From positions 1 to 64,000 of the forward strand of contig CACCPA010000003.1 in NCBI GenBank assembly GCA_902547755.1: DNA of 64,000 nucleotides, in the 5' to 3' direction. Positions within the stretch are counted from its first letter, which is position 1; every line of letters begins with the position of its first letter. A program made the translations under genes and the position numbers. The notes beneath the pieces are model-generated. The model made no database searches, had not been told where the DNA came from, and saw only the letters and a program-made list of their open reading frames with translations. The stretch comes from Halieaceae bacterium. Its GTDB lineage: Bacteria > Pseudomonadota > Gammaproteobacteria > Pseudomonadales > Halieaceae. Of the stretch, positions 47,605-56,670 are shown piece after piece.

Positions 47605-49023
47605 TTAACCCAGTTTCGCGATGACATCTCCGAATAGCTCTTTGTCACTTGGGAGCGTCTTCGCTTGCGCGAGCGGCTTTGAGACCCAAGTAATGTTCAC
47701 CAGATGTTTCCAGTTAATGTTCTCATTGGTGGAATTGCCGCCCCAGCTGCCACACCCGAGTGAGAATGTTTGGCGCATGCCATTCCACAAATTGCCACTG
47801 TTGGATGGTGCCTGAGGCTGATTCACCATCACGCGAGAGGTTTTGGTGCCACTTGCTAGCGTGATGATGTTGTCATCGCTGTTGGAGTAGATGCCGCAGG
47901 AATGACCCATACCCTGGTATTCCTGAATCGCGTTAGTCAGTGCAACCGCCTCGTGAATATCGGTGACTTTATAAAACGCCATCACCGCCGAGAGCTTTTC
48001 GCCAGAGAAGGGGTGATCCGGTCCCACGCCCTCATAAGGCACGATAATAAATTTCCGGTCCTCTGGAATAGAGAAACCTGACATCTCAGCGAGTACCTGC
48101 GGTTGCTTGACGACCGCTGCTGTATTGAGCGCACCGTCATGCCATAGGACCGCTGCAATCTTGTCAGCCTCTTCCTGTGATGCGACATAGCCACCCTCGG
48201 CGATCAGGTTCCTCAGCAATTCGTCATAAACGGTTTCAAGGACAATGACGGAGTTGTCGGCCGAGCAGGATGCAGCCAGATCGAGTGTCTTAGAAATGCG
48301 TATTTTTTCTGCCGTGTCTAAAAGGTCAGCCGTGTCATCCACCGTGATGACTGCGTTGCCGGCGCCCACGCCCAACGCGGGTGTGCCGCTTGAGTAAGCG
48401 GCTTTCACCATGCCAGGCCCGCCAGTAGCGAGGATGAAGTCACATTGCTTCATTAGCTCTTCGGTCTTGCCGAGTGATGGTTGCGCCATGGTTTGTACAA
48501 GGTCAGCAGGAGCCCCCATCTTTTCGAGTGCGCCGCGCATTTTCTCGACAATTGTCATGTTGATGAACTTAGCGCGTGGGTGTGGTGCAATGACAATAGC
48601 GTTTCGGCCCTTAACGGCGTTGATGCTTTTAATCACCGGTGTTGCCTCGGGATTCGTCGAGGGCGATAAAGCTCCAATCACGCCAACTGGCTTGCAGATT
48701 TTGACGATATTGCGCTCGAGGTCCTCCTCGATCACACCGACTGATTTGTCGGGCAGGATATCCATGAGCGCCGCTCGGGTTTTCACTGATATTTTTGCGA
48801 ATTTACCGTTGTAGTCGCCGAGCTGAGTTTCATTGAGGGTTTGTTGCGCTAGTTCCTCGGCCACACCTGGTTGTGCACAGGACCAGACCATCGCTTTAAT
48901 AAGGTCGTCGACTTTCTCTTGCGTGTAGTCGGCTATCGCGGCTTGAGCAACGCGTGCGCGTTCTATCAGCGCTGCAACTTCAGCTGCTTCCTCAGGCAGT
49001 ACGATCGTTTCTGGTGTGCCCAT
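47605..49023 (-). CDS. Acylating (CoA-dependent) aldehyde dehydrogenase, sulfoacetaldehyde/acetaldehyde type
   Basis: A 472-residue aldehyde dehydrogenase of the acylating branch (EutE, AdhE N-terminus, SauS). The catalytic Cys lies in DLAASCSADNSVI; ALSPSTNPEATP and GVGAGNAVI belong to the NAD and CoA sites. The length and the C-terminal NLWNGMRQTFSLGCGSWGG favour the sulfoacetaldehyde dehydrogenase (SauS)-like group, which forms sulfoacetyl-CoA. No sulfonate transporter, SauT or regulator lies nearby, so an acetaldehyde-type substrate is equally possible. TGAGGGGAAC precedes the ATG. Confidence 0.78.
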   Translation of the reverse strand: MGTPETIVLPEEAAEVAALIERARVAQAAIADYTQEKVDDLIKAMVWSCAQPGVAEELAQQTLNETQLGDYNGKFAKISVKTRAALMDILPDKSVGVIEEDLERNIVKICKPVGVIGALSPSTNPEATPVIKSINAVKGRNAIVIAPHPRAKFINMTIVEKMRGALEKMGAPADLVQTMAQPSLGKTEELMKQCDFILATGGPGMVKAAYSSGTPALGVGAGNAVITVDDTADLLDTAEKIRISKTLDLAASCSADNSVIVLETVYDELLRNLIAEGGYVASQEEADKIAAVLWHDGALNTAAVVKQPQVLAEMSGFSIPEDRKFIIVPYEGVGPDHPFSGEKLSAVMAFYKVTDIHEAVALTNAIQEYQGMGHSCGIYSNSDDNIITLASGTKTSRVMVNQPQAPSNSGNLWNGMRQTFSLGCGSWGGNSTNENINWKHLVNITWVSKPLAQAKTLPSDKELFGDVIAKLG

Positions 49024-49316
49024 GATGTTCCCCTCACGTTCTTATGTTGCGAATCATACGTCCTAATACGGTGGCGTGCGATGGTCATAGTGCGGACCTA
49101 GTCCTTCGACAGTCTCTAAACTTAATGTTTAACGTAGTGTTTAAAAAGACGAGCCAATGCGCACGACAATCCCTAACTGAGTTTTCGCAGCGCGAGTTTG
49201 CGTTCGAATGCGCGCCCCTGATATTTTGTGCCATCACGATGACCTCTTAGGGTGAGATACGTTATTTTTTGGTAGCTTATCGTCATGACATTGTGAGTAC
49301 GACGAGGGGTTTATCG

Positions 49317-49958
49317 ATGCGATACGCGATGGTTTTAATAAGCTTGCTGGTGACAATAACGACCTCCGCAGACGATACGTCGTCTGTAGACAGCATCGTC
49401 AACGCCTACTACGAGGTCGTGTCAGGACCCGAAGGGTTTATCTACGATGCGGACAGAGATGCCAGCATTCACGCTGACGGTGCCTTGATCACCAAGGTAT
49501 TTCCCGACGGGAGGTTCCAGAGACATGATCTGAGCGCTGAGCAGGCCATGATATCAGTGCCCTACGACCAAGCTTTCTTTGAATCTGAAGTTAATAGACG
49601 TGTCGAGCGATACGGGAACATTGCGCATGTCTGGAGTGAGTTTGAGATGCGAACCTCTCCTGAGGCTGAGCCGTACAACGGCGGATTCAACAGCATTTCC
49701 CTCTACTTTAGAGATGATCGGTGGTGGATCTCATCCTGGTCGACGCAATACAAAGATCCGTCTCTCAAGCCTTCAAAAGCGCCTGCGGCGGAGAAGCTGA
49801 CGGATCTCGATACAGAGCAGTTCGCGGATGTTGTGAAAAGTATTGTGCAAGATACGCTTCAAGCCTGTGAGGTGCAGGGAGGCATGCAGGGGCGTGCAAA
49901 AATGAACCTCGCCGTTGTGGGTGAGGTCAACGCCAAGCTAGTGTGTTCACAGGAATGA
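49317..49958 (+). CDS. Secreted SnoaL/NTF2-like protein
   Basis: A 213-residue protein with a signal peptide (MRYAMVLISLLVTITTSADD). The first half resembles an NTF2-like cone: VDSIVNAYYEVVSG at the start, FPDGRFQRHD and IAHVWSEFEMRTSP, then DDRWWISSWSTQY. The last 60 residues form an additional helical tail with two cysteines. Function is unknown; NTF2-like proteins include enzymes and binding proteins. I use ATG 49317 because it starts the signal peptide; the frame extends to 49269. Confidence 0.7.
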   Translation: MRYAMVLISLLVTITTSADDTSSVDSIVNAYYEVVSGPEGFIYDADRDASIHADGALITKVFPDGRFQRHDLSAEQAMISVPYDQAFFESEVNRRVERYGNIAHVWSEFEMRTSPEAEPYNGGFNSISLYFRDDRWWISSWSTQYKDPSLKPSKAPAAEKLTDLDTEQFADVVKSIVQDTLQACEVQGGMQGRAKMNLAVVGEVNAKLVCSQE

Positions 49959-50143
49959 GTTCGCAGTGAACGAAGTGAGAGGCCATTATCTTGACTCGGC
50001 TTCAGTGGCTAACATCGCCAGCAGATTTAGCCAGTCGGTGTTAAGTGCACTTAAATGCGAGGCTGCGATTGAACCCGCCGCTATCCGTTTGTCCCTTACT
50101 TGCGTATGGTTCATAGCAATTCTGATGAACGGAACAACGGCTT

Positions 50144-51544
50144 ATGGCAGCGCCACTCCCCAATCATCCGCAACTGCGCGGTAATTATGGCCCTATCAAT
50201 TTTGAAGCGTCTTATGACGATCTTGTCATTGAGGGCACCATACCCCCTGATTTGTCAGGGTCGCTGTATCGGATAGGTCCAAACCCCAAGTTTGTCGAGG
50301 GGACTTATCACTGGTTTTTTGGTGCCGGCATGGTTCACGCGTTTCACGTGGATCAGGGGAAAGTAGGTTATGTGAATCGCTGGGTAAGAACGCCAAAGTT
50401 TGAAAAAGAAATCGAGCTAGGGCGAGGCCTCAGTCTCGACATCAATATCAATTCAGAAACCGGCCATATCGAGAGCAATCGCCGTAATGGAGTCGCTAAC
50501 ACGCACATTCTGGGGCATGGTGACCATTTGGTGGCGCTTGAAGAGGGAAGTCACCCCTTCAGTATGGACCCTCAGACATTGGGGTCAGAAGGCTACGGTC
50601 ATTACGCCGATGGCATCAAAGGCGCCATGACAGCGCACCCGAAAATTGATCCGGAAACGGGCGAGCTTCATGGTTTCGGTTACATGACCAATCATTTTGG
50701 CAGTAACACCATGACCTACCATGTCATCGATCGAAACGGTCGGATGCTCCGGTCGGATGTTTTCGAAGCCCCCTATGCGGCGATGGTTCACGATTTCATG
50801 ATTACTCGTGACTATGTGATTTTCCCTTTGTTCCCTTTGACCTGCGACTTGGATCGCGTTGCCCAGTTTGGTTTTCCTTTTGCCTTCGATCGAAGTGTTG
50901 GCGCGTATATAGGTGTGCTGAAACGTGGCGCTCCCGCGTCAAGCATTCGCTGGTTGGACGCACCTGTCTGCTATGTCTTCCATTACTTGAACGCGTGGAA
51001 CGAGGGTTCAAAAGTGACCTTCGATTCAGTCGATTTTCCTGTCGCCCCGAACTTCCCCAATGCGGATGGCAGTATTCCCGCGCACGCGGACGCGCAGGGT
51101 AAGCTGACGCGATGGACGCTAGATGTCGACACCGGCGCGATAGATCGTCACCAGACGCTGGATGTGGCTTCTGAATTTCCACGCATTGATGATCGATTTG
51201 CTGCCTCTCGCCATCGTCATGGTTACATTGCAGCCGCTTCACAACGTGCAAAAGGTGACGGTGGCTTATTCCACGAGATTACCCATATCGATTGTGATAC
51301 GGGCCACGTTAGCTCTTGGGACGCTGGTTTTGGAAACGGTGTTTCTGAACCTGTCTTCATTGAGAAAAACGCGAGCTCAAAAGAAGGCGAGGGCTGGTTG
51401 TTGGCGACTATTTATGACAGCAGGGCCAGCACGTCTTCTATGGTGATTCTTGACGCCCAAGCGGTCAGTGATGGACCCGTGGCCGTGGCAAAGCTAGATC
51501 ATCGTATCCCCTATGGCTTCCACGGGAGCTGGCGCAATAACTGA
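50144..51544 (+). CDS. Carotenoid oxygenase (carotenoid cleavage dioxygenase family)
   Basis: A 466-residue member of the RPE65/apocarotenoid oxygenase/lignostilbene dioxygenase family, a seven-bladed propeller with Fe(II) bound by four His. The four lie in TAHPKID, VHDFMITR, VFHYLNAW and GFHGSW. The N-terminal SGSLYRIGPNPKF and HWFFGAGMVHAF are also typical. The substrate may be a carotenoid, an apocarotenal or a stilbene. No signal peptide is seen. The gene stands alone; it could touch the carotenoid pool if this organism makes photosynthetic carotenoids. Confidence 0.9.
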   Translation: MAAPLPNHPQLRGNYGPINFEASYDDLVIEGTIPPDLSGSLYRIGPNPKFVEGTYHWFFGAGMVHAFHVDQGKVGYVNRWVRTPKFEKEIELGRGLSLDININSETGHIESNRRNGVANTHILGHGDHLVALEEGSHPFSMDPQTLGSEGYGHYADGIKGAMTAHPKIDPETGELHGFGYMTNHFGSNTMTYHVIDRNGRMLRSDVFEAPYAAMVHDFMITRDYVIFPLFPLTCDLDRVAQFGFPFAFDRSVGAYIGVLKRGAPASSIRWLDAPVCYVFHYLNAWNEGSKVTFDSVDFPVAPNFPNADGSIPAHADAQGKLTRWTLDVDTGAIDRHQTLDVASEFPRIDDRFAASRHRHGYIAAASQRAKGDGGLFHEITHIDCDTGHVSSWDAGFGNGVSEPVFIEKNASSKEGEGWLLATIYDSRASTSSMVILDAQAVSDGPVAVAKLDHRIPYGFHGSWRNN

Positions 51545-51799
51545 AGTTAATGAGCATCCCCGTGCTGCACCGGCGGATGCGATTTGATTGATGTCATGTG
51601 TCCGCGCTTATTGGCCGTATCTGCGCCGGAAGTGCACAAATGTCTGCGGTGTCATCGCTCTATGCAGAGCTATTTCCCTGCTCTCTGAGCAACACAAAAA
51701 ACCGCCTCTTTTTGTCTTGATTTTGTCCGGATATTGGTTTCCGATAGCAGGAAATAGGTGCTCGTAGTCTCTAAGGAAAACCATGCGGGATACCATTCG

Positions 51800-52876
51800 A
51801 TGAACGCCGAGGCACTCGGTAACGTTCAGGTCACATGGCCTGATGGTGAATGTATAAATGTTCCCACGTTGTGGCTACGCGACGTCTGTCCTTGCGAGGA
51901 ATGTAGGATTGCTCAGACGCAGGAAAAGCGATTCCACCTTGCCACGTTAGACAGCGTCTCTATTGAAACTCTGATTGTCAGTGACGACCAGCTTTGCGTT
52001 ACTTGGGCTGGTGGTCACGAGAGTCAATACCTTAGAGCCTTCTTGTCAGGAGATCACGCGCGTGCAACGCCACGATGGGAGCCTTGGAGTGATGATTATT
52101 CGCCCGCTTACGTCGATTTCAAATCGTTTCAAGCGAACGATAGCTGTGCCGAGACCGCTATCGAGGAGTTTCTGAGATCGGGTGTTCTCATTCTTGAAAG
52201 CGCACCGACCGAGGAAGCGACCCTGGAGTTATTAGCCAAGCGACTTGGTCCTATCCGGGAAGTGCTGTTCGAGCGCATTCACAATGTGAAAGTGGACCCC
52301 AGCGGCTACAACGTCGCCCATACCAACTTAGGCCTACCACCGCACAACGACTTTGCAAGTTATTCCTGGCCACCTAGTGTTCAGGCACTTCATATGCTAG
52401 CAAACGAGGCGAGTGGCGGACGGTCAACCATTTTTGATGGCTGGGGACTGTTGGAAGAGTTCCGCTCTGATGAGCCTAAGGCGTTTGACGTCTTATGCCG
52501 GGTGGGAGTGCCCTTCAGAGAATTTGATAAAAGTAATGAGACTTACGCCTGCGAGCCAATTATTGGGCTCAACGCAAGAGGCGAGCTCGTTATTTTCCGC
52601 TATTCGAATCAGCTGATGCAGGTGATGAATCCCTCTGATCCCGATACAGCCGCGTTTTACGATGCCTATTACAAACTGAGTCGCCGCTTGTTTGATACCG
52701 ACAAAGTCCGGCGTTTCCGATTAGAGGGTGGGCAGATATTGATTGTCGCGAGCCATCGCATTCTTCATGGACGCGAAGCAATCGACGACGCCGGGTGCCG
52801 ACATTTACAGGATGCTTACTTCGAGCACGATAATGTCCGCAACATGCTTACTGTACTAGCGAGGTCGCATGACTGA
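51800..52876 (+). CDS. Gamma-butyrobetaine hydroxylase-like Fe(II)/2-oxoglutarate oxygenase (TmpA-like)
   Basis: A 358-residue TauD/TfdA-fold oxygenase with the extra N-terminal zinc domain of gamma-butyrobetaine hydroxylase (LWLRDVCPCEEC, Cys30, 32, 35). The iron ligands are His182-x-Asp184 (PPHNDFASY) and His323 in RILHGREA, where Arg325 would bind 2-oxoglutarate. Relatives hydroxylate gamma-butyrobetaine, trimethyllysine or, in TmpA, a trimethylammonium phosphonate. The next gene overlaps it by 8 bp and encodes an HD protein, the partner expected for TmpA. Carnitine synthesis is the alternative. The start is ATG 51800. Confidence 0.85.
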   Translation: MNAEALGNVQVTWPDGECINVPTLWLRDVCPCEECRIAQTQEKRFHLATLDSVSIETLIVSDDQLCVTWAGGHESQYLRAFLSGDHARATPRWEPWSDDYSPAYVDFKSFQANDSCAETAIEEFLRSGVLILESAPTEEATLELLAKRLGPIREVLFERIHNVKVDPSGYNVAHTNLGLPPHNDFASYSWPPSVQALHMLANEASGGRSTIFDGWGLLEEFRSDEPKAFDVLCRVGVPFREFDKSNETYACEPIIGLNARGELVIFRYSNQLMQVMNPSDPDTAAFYDAYYKLSRRLFDTDKVRRFRLEGGQILIVASHRILHGREAIDDAGCRHLQDAYFEHDNVRNMLTVLARSHD

Positions 52877-53417
52877 AGTTTCATTTACGCAAATGAAAGA
52901 TGGCACCCAAGCCGATTATGAGTTTTTGGAGCAGTTGGAAGACGACCATATCAAGGGCTTGCCTGATCGCATCATGAAAGCTCTGGCAGGGCTATCTGAT
53001 GGGCTTGCTGGGTACAAGATCGATCGTCTGAAACACTCGCTACAGACCGCGACTCGCGCGGAGGATGAGGGTGCCAGTATTGATTGGATTGTAGCTGCCT
53101 TGGTCCATGATATTGGCGATGAGCTGGCGCCACTCAGTCACTCGGAATTCGCGGCGACGCTTCTCAAGCCCTTTGTCAGTGAAGAGATTGTCTGGGTGAT
53201 AGAGAAACACGGCTTATTTCAGGCCTACTACTACGCCCATCATGTAGGGGGTGATCGTCACGCTAGAGATAAGTACAAAGATCATCCGTTCTACGATCAA
53301 TGCGTGCACTTCTGCGAGGCTTGGGATCAAGCATCCTTCGATCCCAATTACCCGACGCGATCACTTAATTACTTCGAGCCCATGGTGAGAGAAGTTTTCT
53401 CGAGACGAGCTCACTGA
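52869..53417 (+). CDS. HD-domain protein, possible di-iron phosphonate-cleaving oxygenase (TmpB/PhnZ-like)
   Basis: A 182-residue HD-domain protein. The metal ligands His56 (RLKHSLQ), His80-Asp81 (LVHDIGD), His91, His114 and Asp153 (AWDQ) match a two-metal HD site. PhnZ and TmpB are HD proteins with a mixed-valence di-iron centre that cleave a 1-hydroxyphosphonate C-P bond with O2. Tyr49 lies 7 residues before His56, near the place where such enzymes carry a substrate-gated Tyr or Glu. A phosphohydrolase is the main alternative. ATG 52869 is inside the oxygenase gene. Confidence 0.8.
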   Translation: MTEVSFTQMKDGTQADYEFLEQLEDDHIKGLPDRIMKALAGLSDGLAGYKIDRLKHSLQTATRAEDEGASIDWIVAALVHDIGDELAPLSHSEFAATLLKPFVSEEIVWVIEKHGLFQAYYYAHHVGGDRHARDKYKDHPFYDQCVHFCEAWDQASFDPNYPTRSLNYFEPMVREVFSRRAH

Positions 53418-53517
53418 ACTGATCGTTATTTGAAGAGCTTGATTTGAAGAGCTTGGCTCGGTTGCTCTACAGGCGGCGCGACAGCACAATAGCGTCTCAC
53501 TGAGGGGCGTATTCAAC

Positions 53518-54786
53518 ATGATCAGCTTTGCGCAAGCACAAGATAATTTGCATCAGCTGTGCCGGACATGGGTGGCGACACATCCAGACGTGAGCGAGCC
53601 ATTAGCACTGTGTGAGTCGCTGGGACGCTATCTCAACGAGGATGTCATTGCCGCTCTAGAACTGCCTCGATCAGATATCTCCGCAATGGACGGCTACGCT
53701 ATTTGCTCTCAGGACCGTGAGGGTACCCTAACCTCACAAGTGTTCACGCTGAAAGGCGAGTCACGGGCGGGAGAACCCTACAGTGGCGATCCGTTAGCGC
53801 CAGGAGAGTGTGTCCGAATTTTCACAGGAGCGGTGGTTCCTGAGTCAGCTGACACGGTAGTTATTCAGGAAAATGTCGAGCGTGATAATACGTCTGTACG
53901 AATGCTGCAGGGCACATCGTTTGGTGCAAACATACGTCGTCGCGGTGAGGAAATTGCGGCTCATTCTGCCATTGCAATAGCCGGGCAATTGATAACCCCA
54001 AACATGATCCCGCTGCTTGCCAGTCAGGGCATCGCAGAGGTGACGGTTCGAGCAAAATTGCGGGTTGCATTTTTCGCTACGGGCGATGAGTTAAAAGCGG
54101 CGGGTGATAGTCTGGGGGAGGGCGACATCTATGAAAGCAATTTGGCCTCCATTGCCGCTGTGCTCGGACATTATCCCATTGACCTCATCGACTTGGGCGT
54201 GGTCGAGGATACCCCCGAGGCGATTAAGTCCTGCTTAGCCAAAGCCAGTGAAAAAGCAGATGTGGTTATCAGTAGCGGTGGCGTCTCGGTCGGAGACTAT
54301 GACTATGTGCGGCAGTGTGTTGATGCCATGGGCGTGGTATCCGACTACAAAGTGGCTATGAAACCGGGTAAACCCGTCTGTTTTGGGCATATTGATGATG
54401 CGGAGAATTGGAAGGCGCTGTTCTTCGGACTCCCCGGCAATGCCGTATCGTCGTTTGTTGTTCTGACCGAGCTATACCTCCCAGTGATGAAATATCTGCT
54501 CAACCGGGAGCGGGTTATCCCTAACACGCTGCTTGAAGCCATACTCGAGACGGACCTTTCACGTCGGGGTGGCCGGCTCGAATTTCAACGCGGTGTGTTG
54601 AGTCGGGATGAGGATGCGGGCGGGCGGACCTCGTTGCGGGTTTCTGCCATGGGGAGTCAAGATTCGCACCGCGTGCTTGGGCTGGCTCGGGCGAACTGCA
54701 CTATCAAGATAGCGGCGGATGTTGAGCACATTAGTGCGGGCTCCAAGGTCACGGTCTCTGTTTTTCCTTGGACCGACTTGCAGTGA
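53518..54786 (+). CDS. moeA: Molybdopterin molybdotransferase
   Basis: MoeA inserts molybdenum into adenylated molybdopterin. The 422-residue protein has the N-terminal SAMDGYAI, the RIFTGAVVPESADTVV segment, SSGGVSVGDYDYV and the MKPGKPVCFG...GLPGNAVSSFV signatures, in domain order I-IV. Molybdoenzyme assembly is implied, although no molybdoenzyme is in the window. The stop overlaps the mobA GTG start. Confidence 0.95.
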   Translation: MISFAQAQDNLHQLCRTWVATHPDVSEPLALCESLGRYLNEDVIAALELPRSDISAMDGYAICSQDREGTLTSQVFTLKGESRAGEPYSGDPLAPGECVRIFTGAVVPESADTVVIQENVERDNTSVRMLQGTSFGANIRRRGEEIAAHSAIAIAGQLITPNMIPLLASQGIAEVTVRAKLRVAFFATGDELKAAGDSLGEGDIYESNLASIAAVLGHYPIDLIDLGVVEDTPEAIKSCLAKASEKADVVISSGGVSVGDYDYVRQCVDAMGVVSDYKVAMKPGKPVCFGHIDDAENWKALFFGLPGNAVSSFVVLTELYLPVMKYLLNRERVIPNTLLEAILETDLSRRGGRLEFQRGVLSRDEDAGGRTSLRVSAMGSQDSHRVLGLARANCTIKIAADVEHISAGSKVTVSVFPWTDLQ

Positions 54787-55409
54787 ACGATGCATCGAGT
54801 GCTGTTATTGCGGCGGCAATTTTGGCGGGTGGTAACAGCCAGCGCATGGGGGAAGATAAAGCCGCTCTTGGAGATGGGGGCGCATCGCTAATCGAGCGGC
54901 AGGTGAAAGATCTGAGGGATCTATCTCAGTCCCTACCAATTTTCATCTGTTCGGGGTCTCGGCGCTATGAAGCGCTCAATACCTATGACGTTCAACATGT
55001 ACCGGATGCGCTAAATTCTGCCGGTCCGTTGGCAGGCGTGGCAAAGGCGCTCGAGACAGCGACAGCCGCAGGTCTAGAAGAGGGCTATGTGTTGGTGCTG
55101 CCCACTGACTCGCTTATTCCGCCCTCACATATATATGACCGCCTGACGGGTGCTATGTCAGGTGCCAGTGAGGTCGTCCTGTTAACAGGCGAACATTTAC
55201 ATCCTTTGCACGGTCTATTCTCGGTGTCAGTAACCTCCGGCATGAATGACTATGTTGAATCAGGGGGTCGATCGGTCACGGGGTTCCTCGATGACCGTTC
55301 TTGGTCCGCCGTGACTGTGCCCGGGGCCTGGGAACCCTGCTTGAATTTCAATACGCCCGAGGAATATGAGCGCGCTCTAGCTGCATTCGCAAAAATGACA
55401 TCTGTTTAG
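54783..55409 (+). CDS. mobA: Molybdenum cofactor guanylyltransferase
   Basis: MobA attaches GMP to molybdopterin to make the MGD cofactor. The 208-residue protein starts with AAILAGGNSQRMGEDKA, the nucleotidyltransferase P-loop, and continues with PLAGVAKALE, VLPTDSL and HPLHGLFSV. The start is GTG 54783, overlapping the moeA stop (GTGA); a TTG at 54768 extends the frame. Coupling with moeA supports a bis-MGD type enzyme elsewhere in the genome. Confidence 0.92.
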   Translation: MNDASSAVIAAAILAGGNSQRMGEDKAALGDGGASLIERQVKDLRDLSQSLPIFICSGSRRYEALNTYDVQHVPDALNSAGPLAGVAKALETATAAGLEEGYVLVLPTDSLIPPSHIYDRLTGAMSGASEVVLLTGEHLHPLHGLFSVSVTSGMNDYVESGGRSVTGFLDDRSWSAVTVPGAWEPCLNFNTPEEYERALAAFAKMTSV

Positions 55410-55504
55410 TGCACTTTAACGGGCGAAGCGCTTAAGCAGGCACAGTTCGTTGTGGGTGCATATAGTGATACCGTCTGTTTAATGATGTGAGCTGTGGGTG
55501 ATTA

Positions 55505-56608
55505 ATGATGAACCGACGACACTTTTTGTCAGCATTTGGGACTGCGGCGCTGGCGAGCTCTGCCATACCCGCATGGAGTCAGTACCTCATACCTGAGGGG
55601 CAGGTTCGACTGGTCTTTAATGAAAATCCCTATGGACCCAGTCCTAAGGCCATCGCCGAGGTTCAAAAGATTCTGTCACTGAGTGCGTATTATCCCGACT
55701 CGCCCTATGACTATCCGATTCGAGATGATTTGTTTGATGCTATAGCCGCCGATAATGAGCTGAGTCATGACAATCTATTCGTGTCGTCCGGCTCGAACGA
55801 GGGGCTTCAAGCGGCACTGATGGCCTATGGGCGAACGGGATCGGTTATGACGCCGGCGCTCACTTACGACGCACACTTGGGCTACGCGGAGGCCCTCGGC
55901 GTGACCGTATTGAGGGTGCCATTGCGGTCTGATTTGCAAGTCGACTTGGATGCGATGGAGGCAATGATTGATGAGTCCGTTGCCGTTGTTTATCTCGCTA
56001 ATCCCAATAATCCCACGGGCCTCCCAATTGATGCAGAGCGTCTCCGAGCTTTCTGTCGGTCCTTAGGTCCCAAGGCGCTGGTGATTGTCGATGAGGCCTA
56101 TAACGAACTCACAGATGACCCTGAGAGCGACACCATGGTTGATCTCGTGCGTGAGGGAGAGAATGTTTTGGTGACCCGAACGTTCTCGAAAATCTTCGGT
56201 ATGGCCGGCATGCGGGTGGGTTACGGCATGGCGAGACCTGACATTATTTCGAACACGTTCAAGCACATCATGGCGTGGCCTAACGGGGTGGGACTCACAG
56301 CGGCATATCACAGCTACATCGATCAAGACTTCATTAACTTCTCCCGCGATAAGGTCCGCGAGGGTCGAGCCATGGTTCAAAAGACACTCGCTGATGTCGG
56401 TCTGACGCCCGTGCCATCACAAACCAACTTTGTATTTGTAGACGCGGGTCGCGATGCGATGACTATCCGCCGGGCGATGGCGGAAGAGGGGGTGTTGATT
56501 AATGCCGGGTACGAGGGGTATCCCGACTACCTGCGTATTAGCATGGGCAAGCTTGAAGACCTCAAAACATTCGACCGTGTATTCAAGCGCGTTATGGCGC
56601 GCACCTGA
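55505..56608 (+). CDS. Tat-exported HisC-like aminotransferase
   Basis: A 367-residue fold-type I PLP aminotransferase similar to histidinol-phosphate aminotransferase. It has LVFNENPYGPSP, YLANPNNPTGLP, VIVDEAYNEL, the PLP lysine in TRTFSKIFGMAGMRVGYG and the NFVFVDAG end region. Unusually the N-terminus carries a twin-arginine signal (NRRHFLSAFG, then ALASSAIPAWSQ), so the folded holoenzyme is probably exported. The reaction is unknown; no his gene is nearby. Two adjacent ATG codons (55505, 55508) are possible starts. Confidence 0.85.
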   Translation: MMNRRHFLSAFGTAALASSAIPAWSQYLIPEGQVRLVFNENPYGPSPKAIAEVQKILSLSAYYPDSPYDYPIRDDLFDAIAADNELSHDNLFVSSGSNEGLQAALMAYGRTGSVMTPALTYDAHLGYAEALGVTVLRVPLRSDLQVDLDAMEAMIDESVAVVYLANPNNPTGLPIDAERLRAFCRSLGPKALVIVDEAYNELTDDPESDTMVDLVREGENVLVTRTFSKIFGMAGMRVGYGMARPDIISNTFKHIMAWPNGVGLTAAYHSYIDQDFINFSRDKVREGRAMVQKTLADVGLTPVPSQTNFVFVDAGRDAMTIRRAMAEEGVLINAGYEGYPDYLRISMGKLEDLKTFDRVFKRVMART

Positions 56609-56639
56609 ATAAGACAAGCTATCAGGTTCATTAGAGTTA

Positions 56640-56663
56640 TGGGCCTGCTTTTCAGTAGGCCCA
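56640..56663. terminator. Hairpin between convergent genes
   Basis: TGGGCCTGCT pairs with AGTAGGCCCA (10 bp, one G-U) around the loop TTTC, between the stops of the aminotransferase (plus) and the amidohydrolase (minus). No T-run follows on either strand, so termination strength is uncertain. Confidence 0.5.
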
Positions 56664-56670
56664 GCAACCG

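Noticed and set aside
47411-47608. 65-codon plus-strand ORF before the aldehyde dehydrogenase 3' end
   Set aside because: No ribosome-binding site or motif; it ends against a convergent gene and shows no protein-like composition.
49966-50184. 72-codon plus-strand ORF before the carotenoid oxygenase gene
   Set aside because: It overlaps the oxygenase start in another frame and has no recognisable feature.
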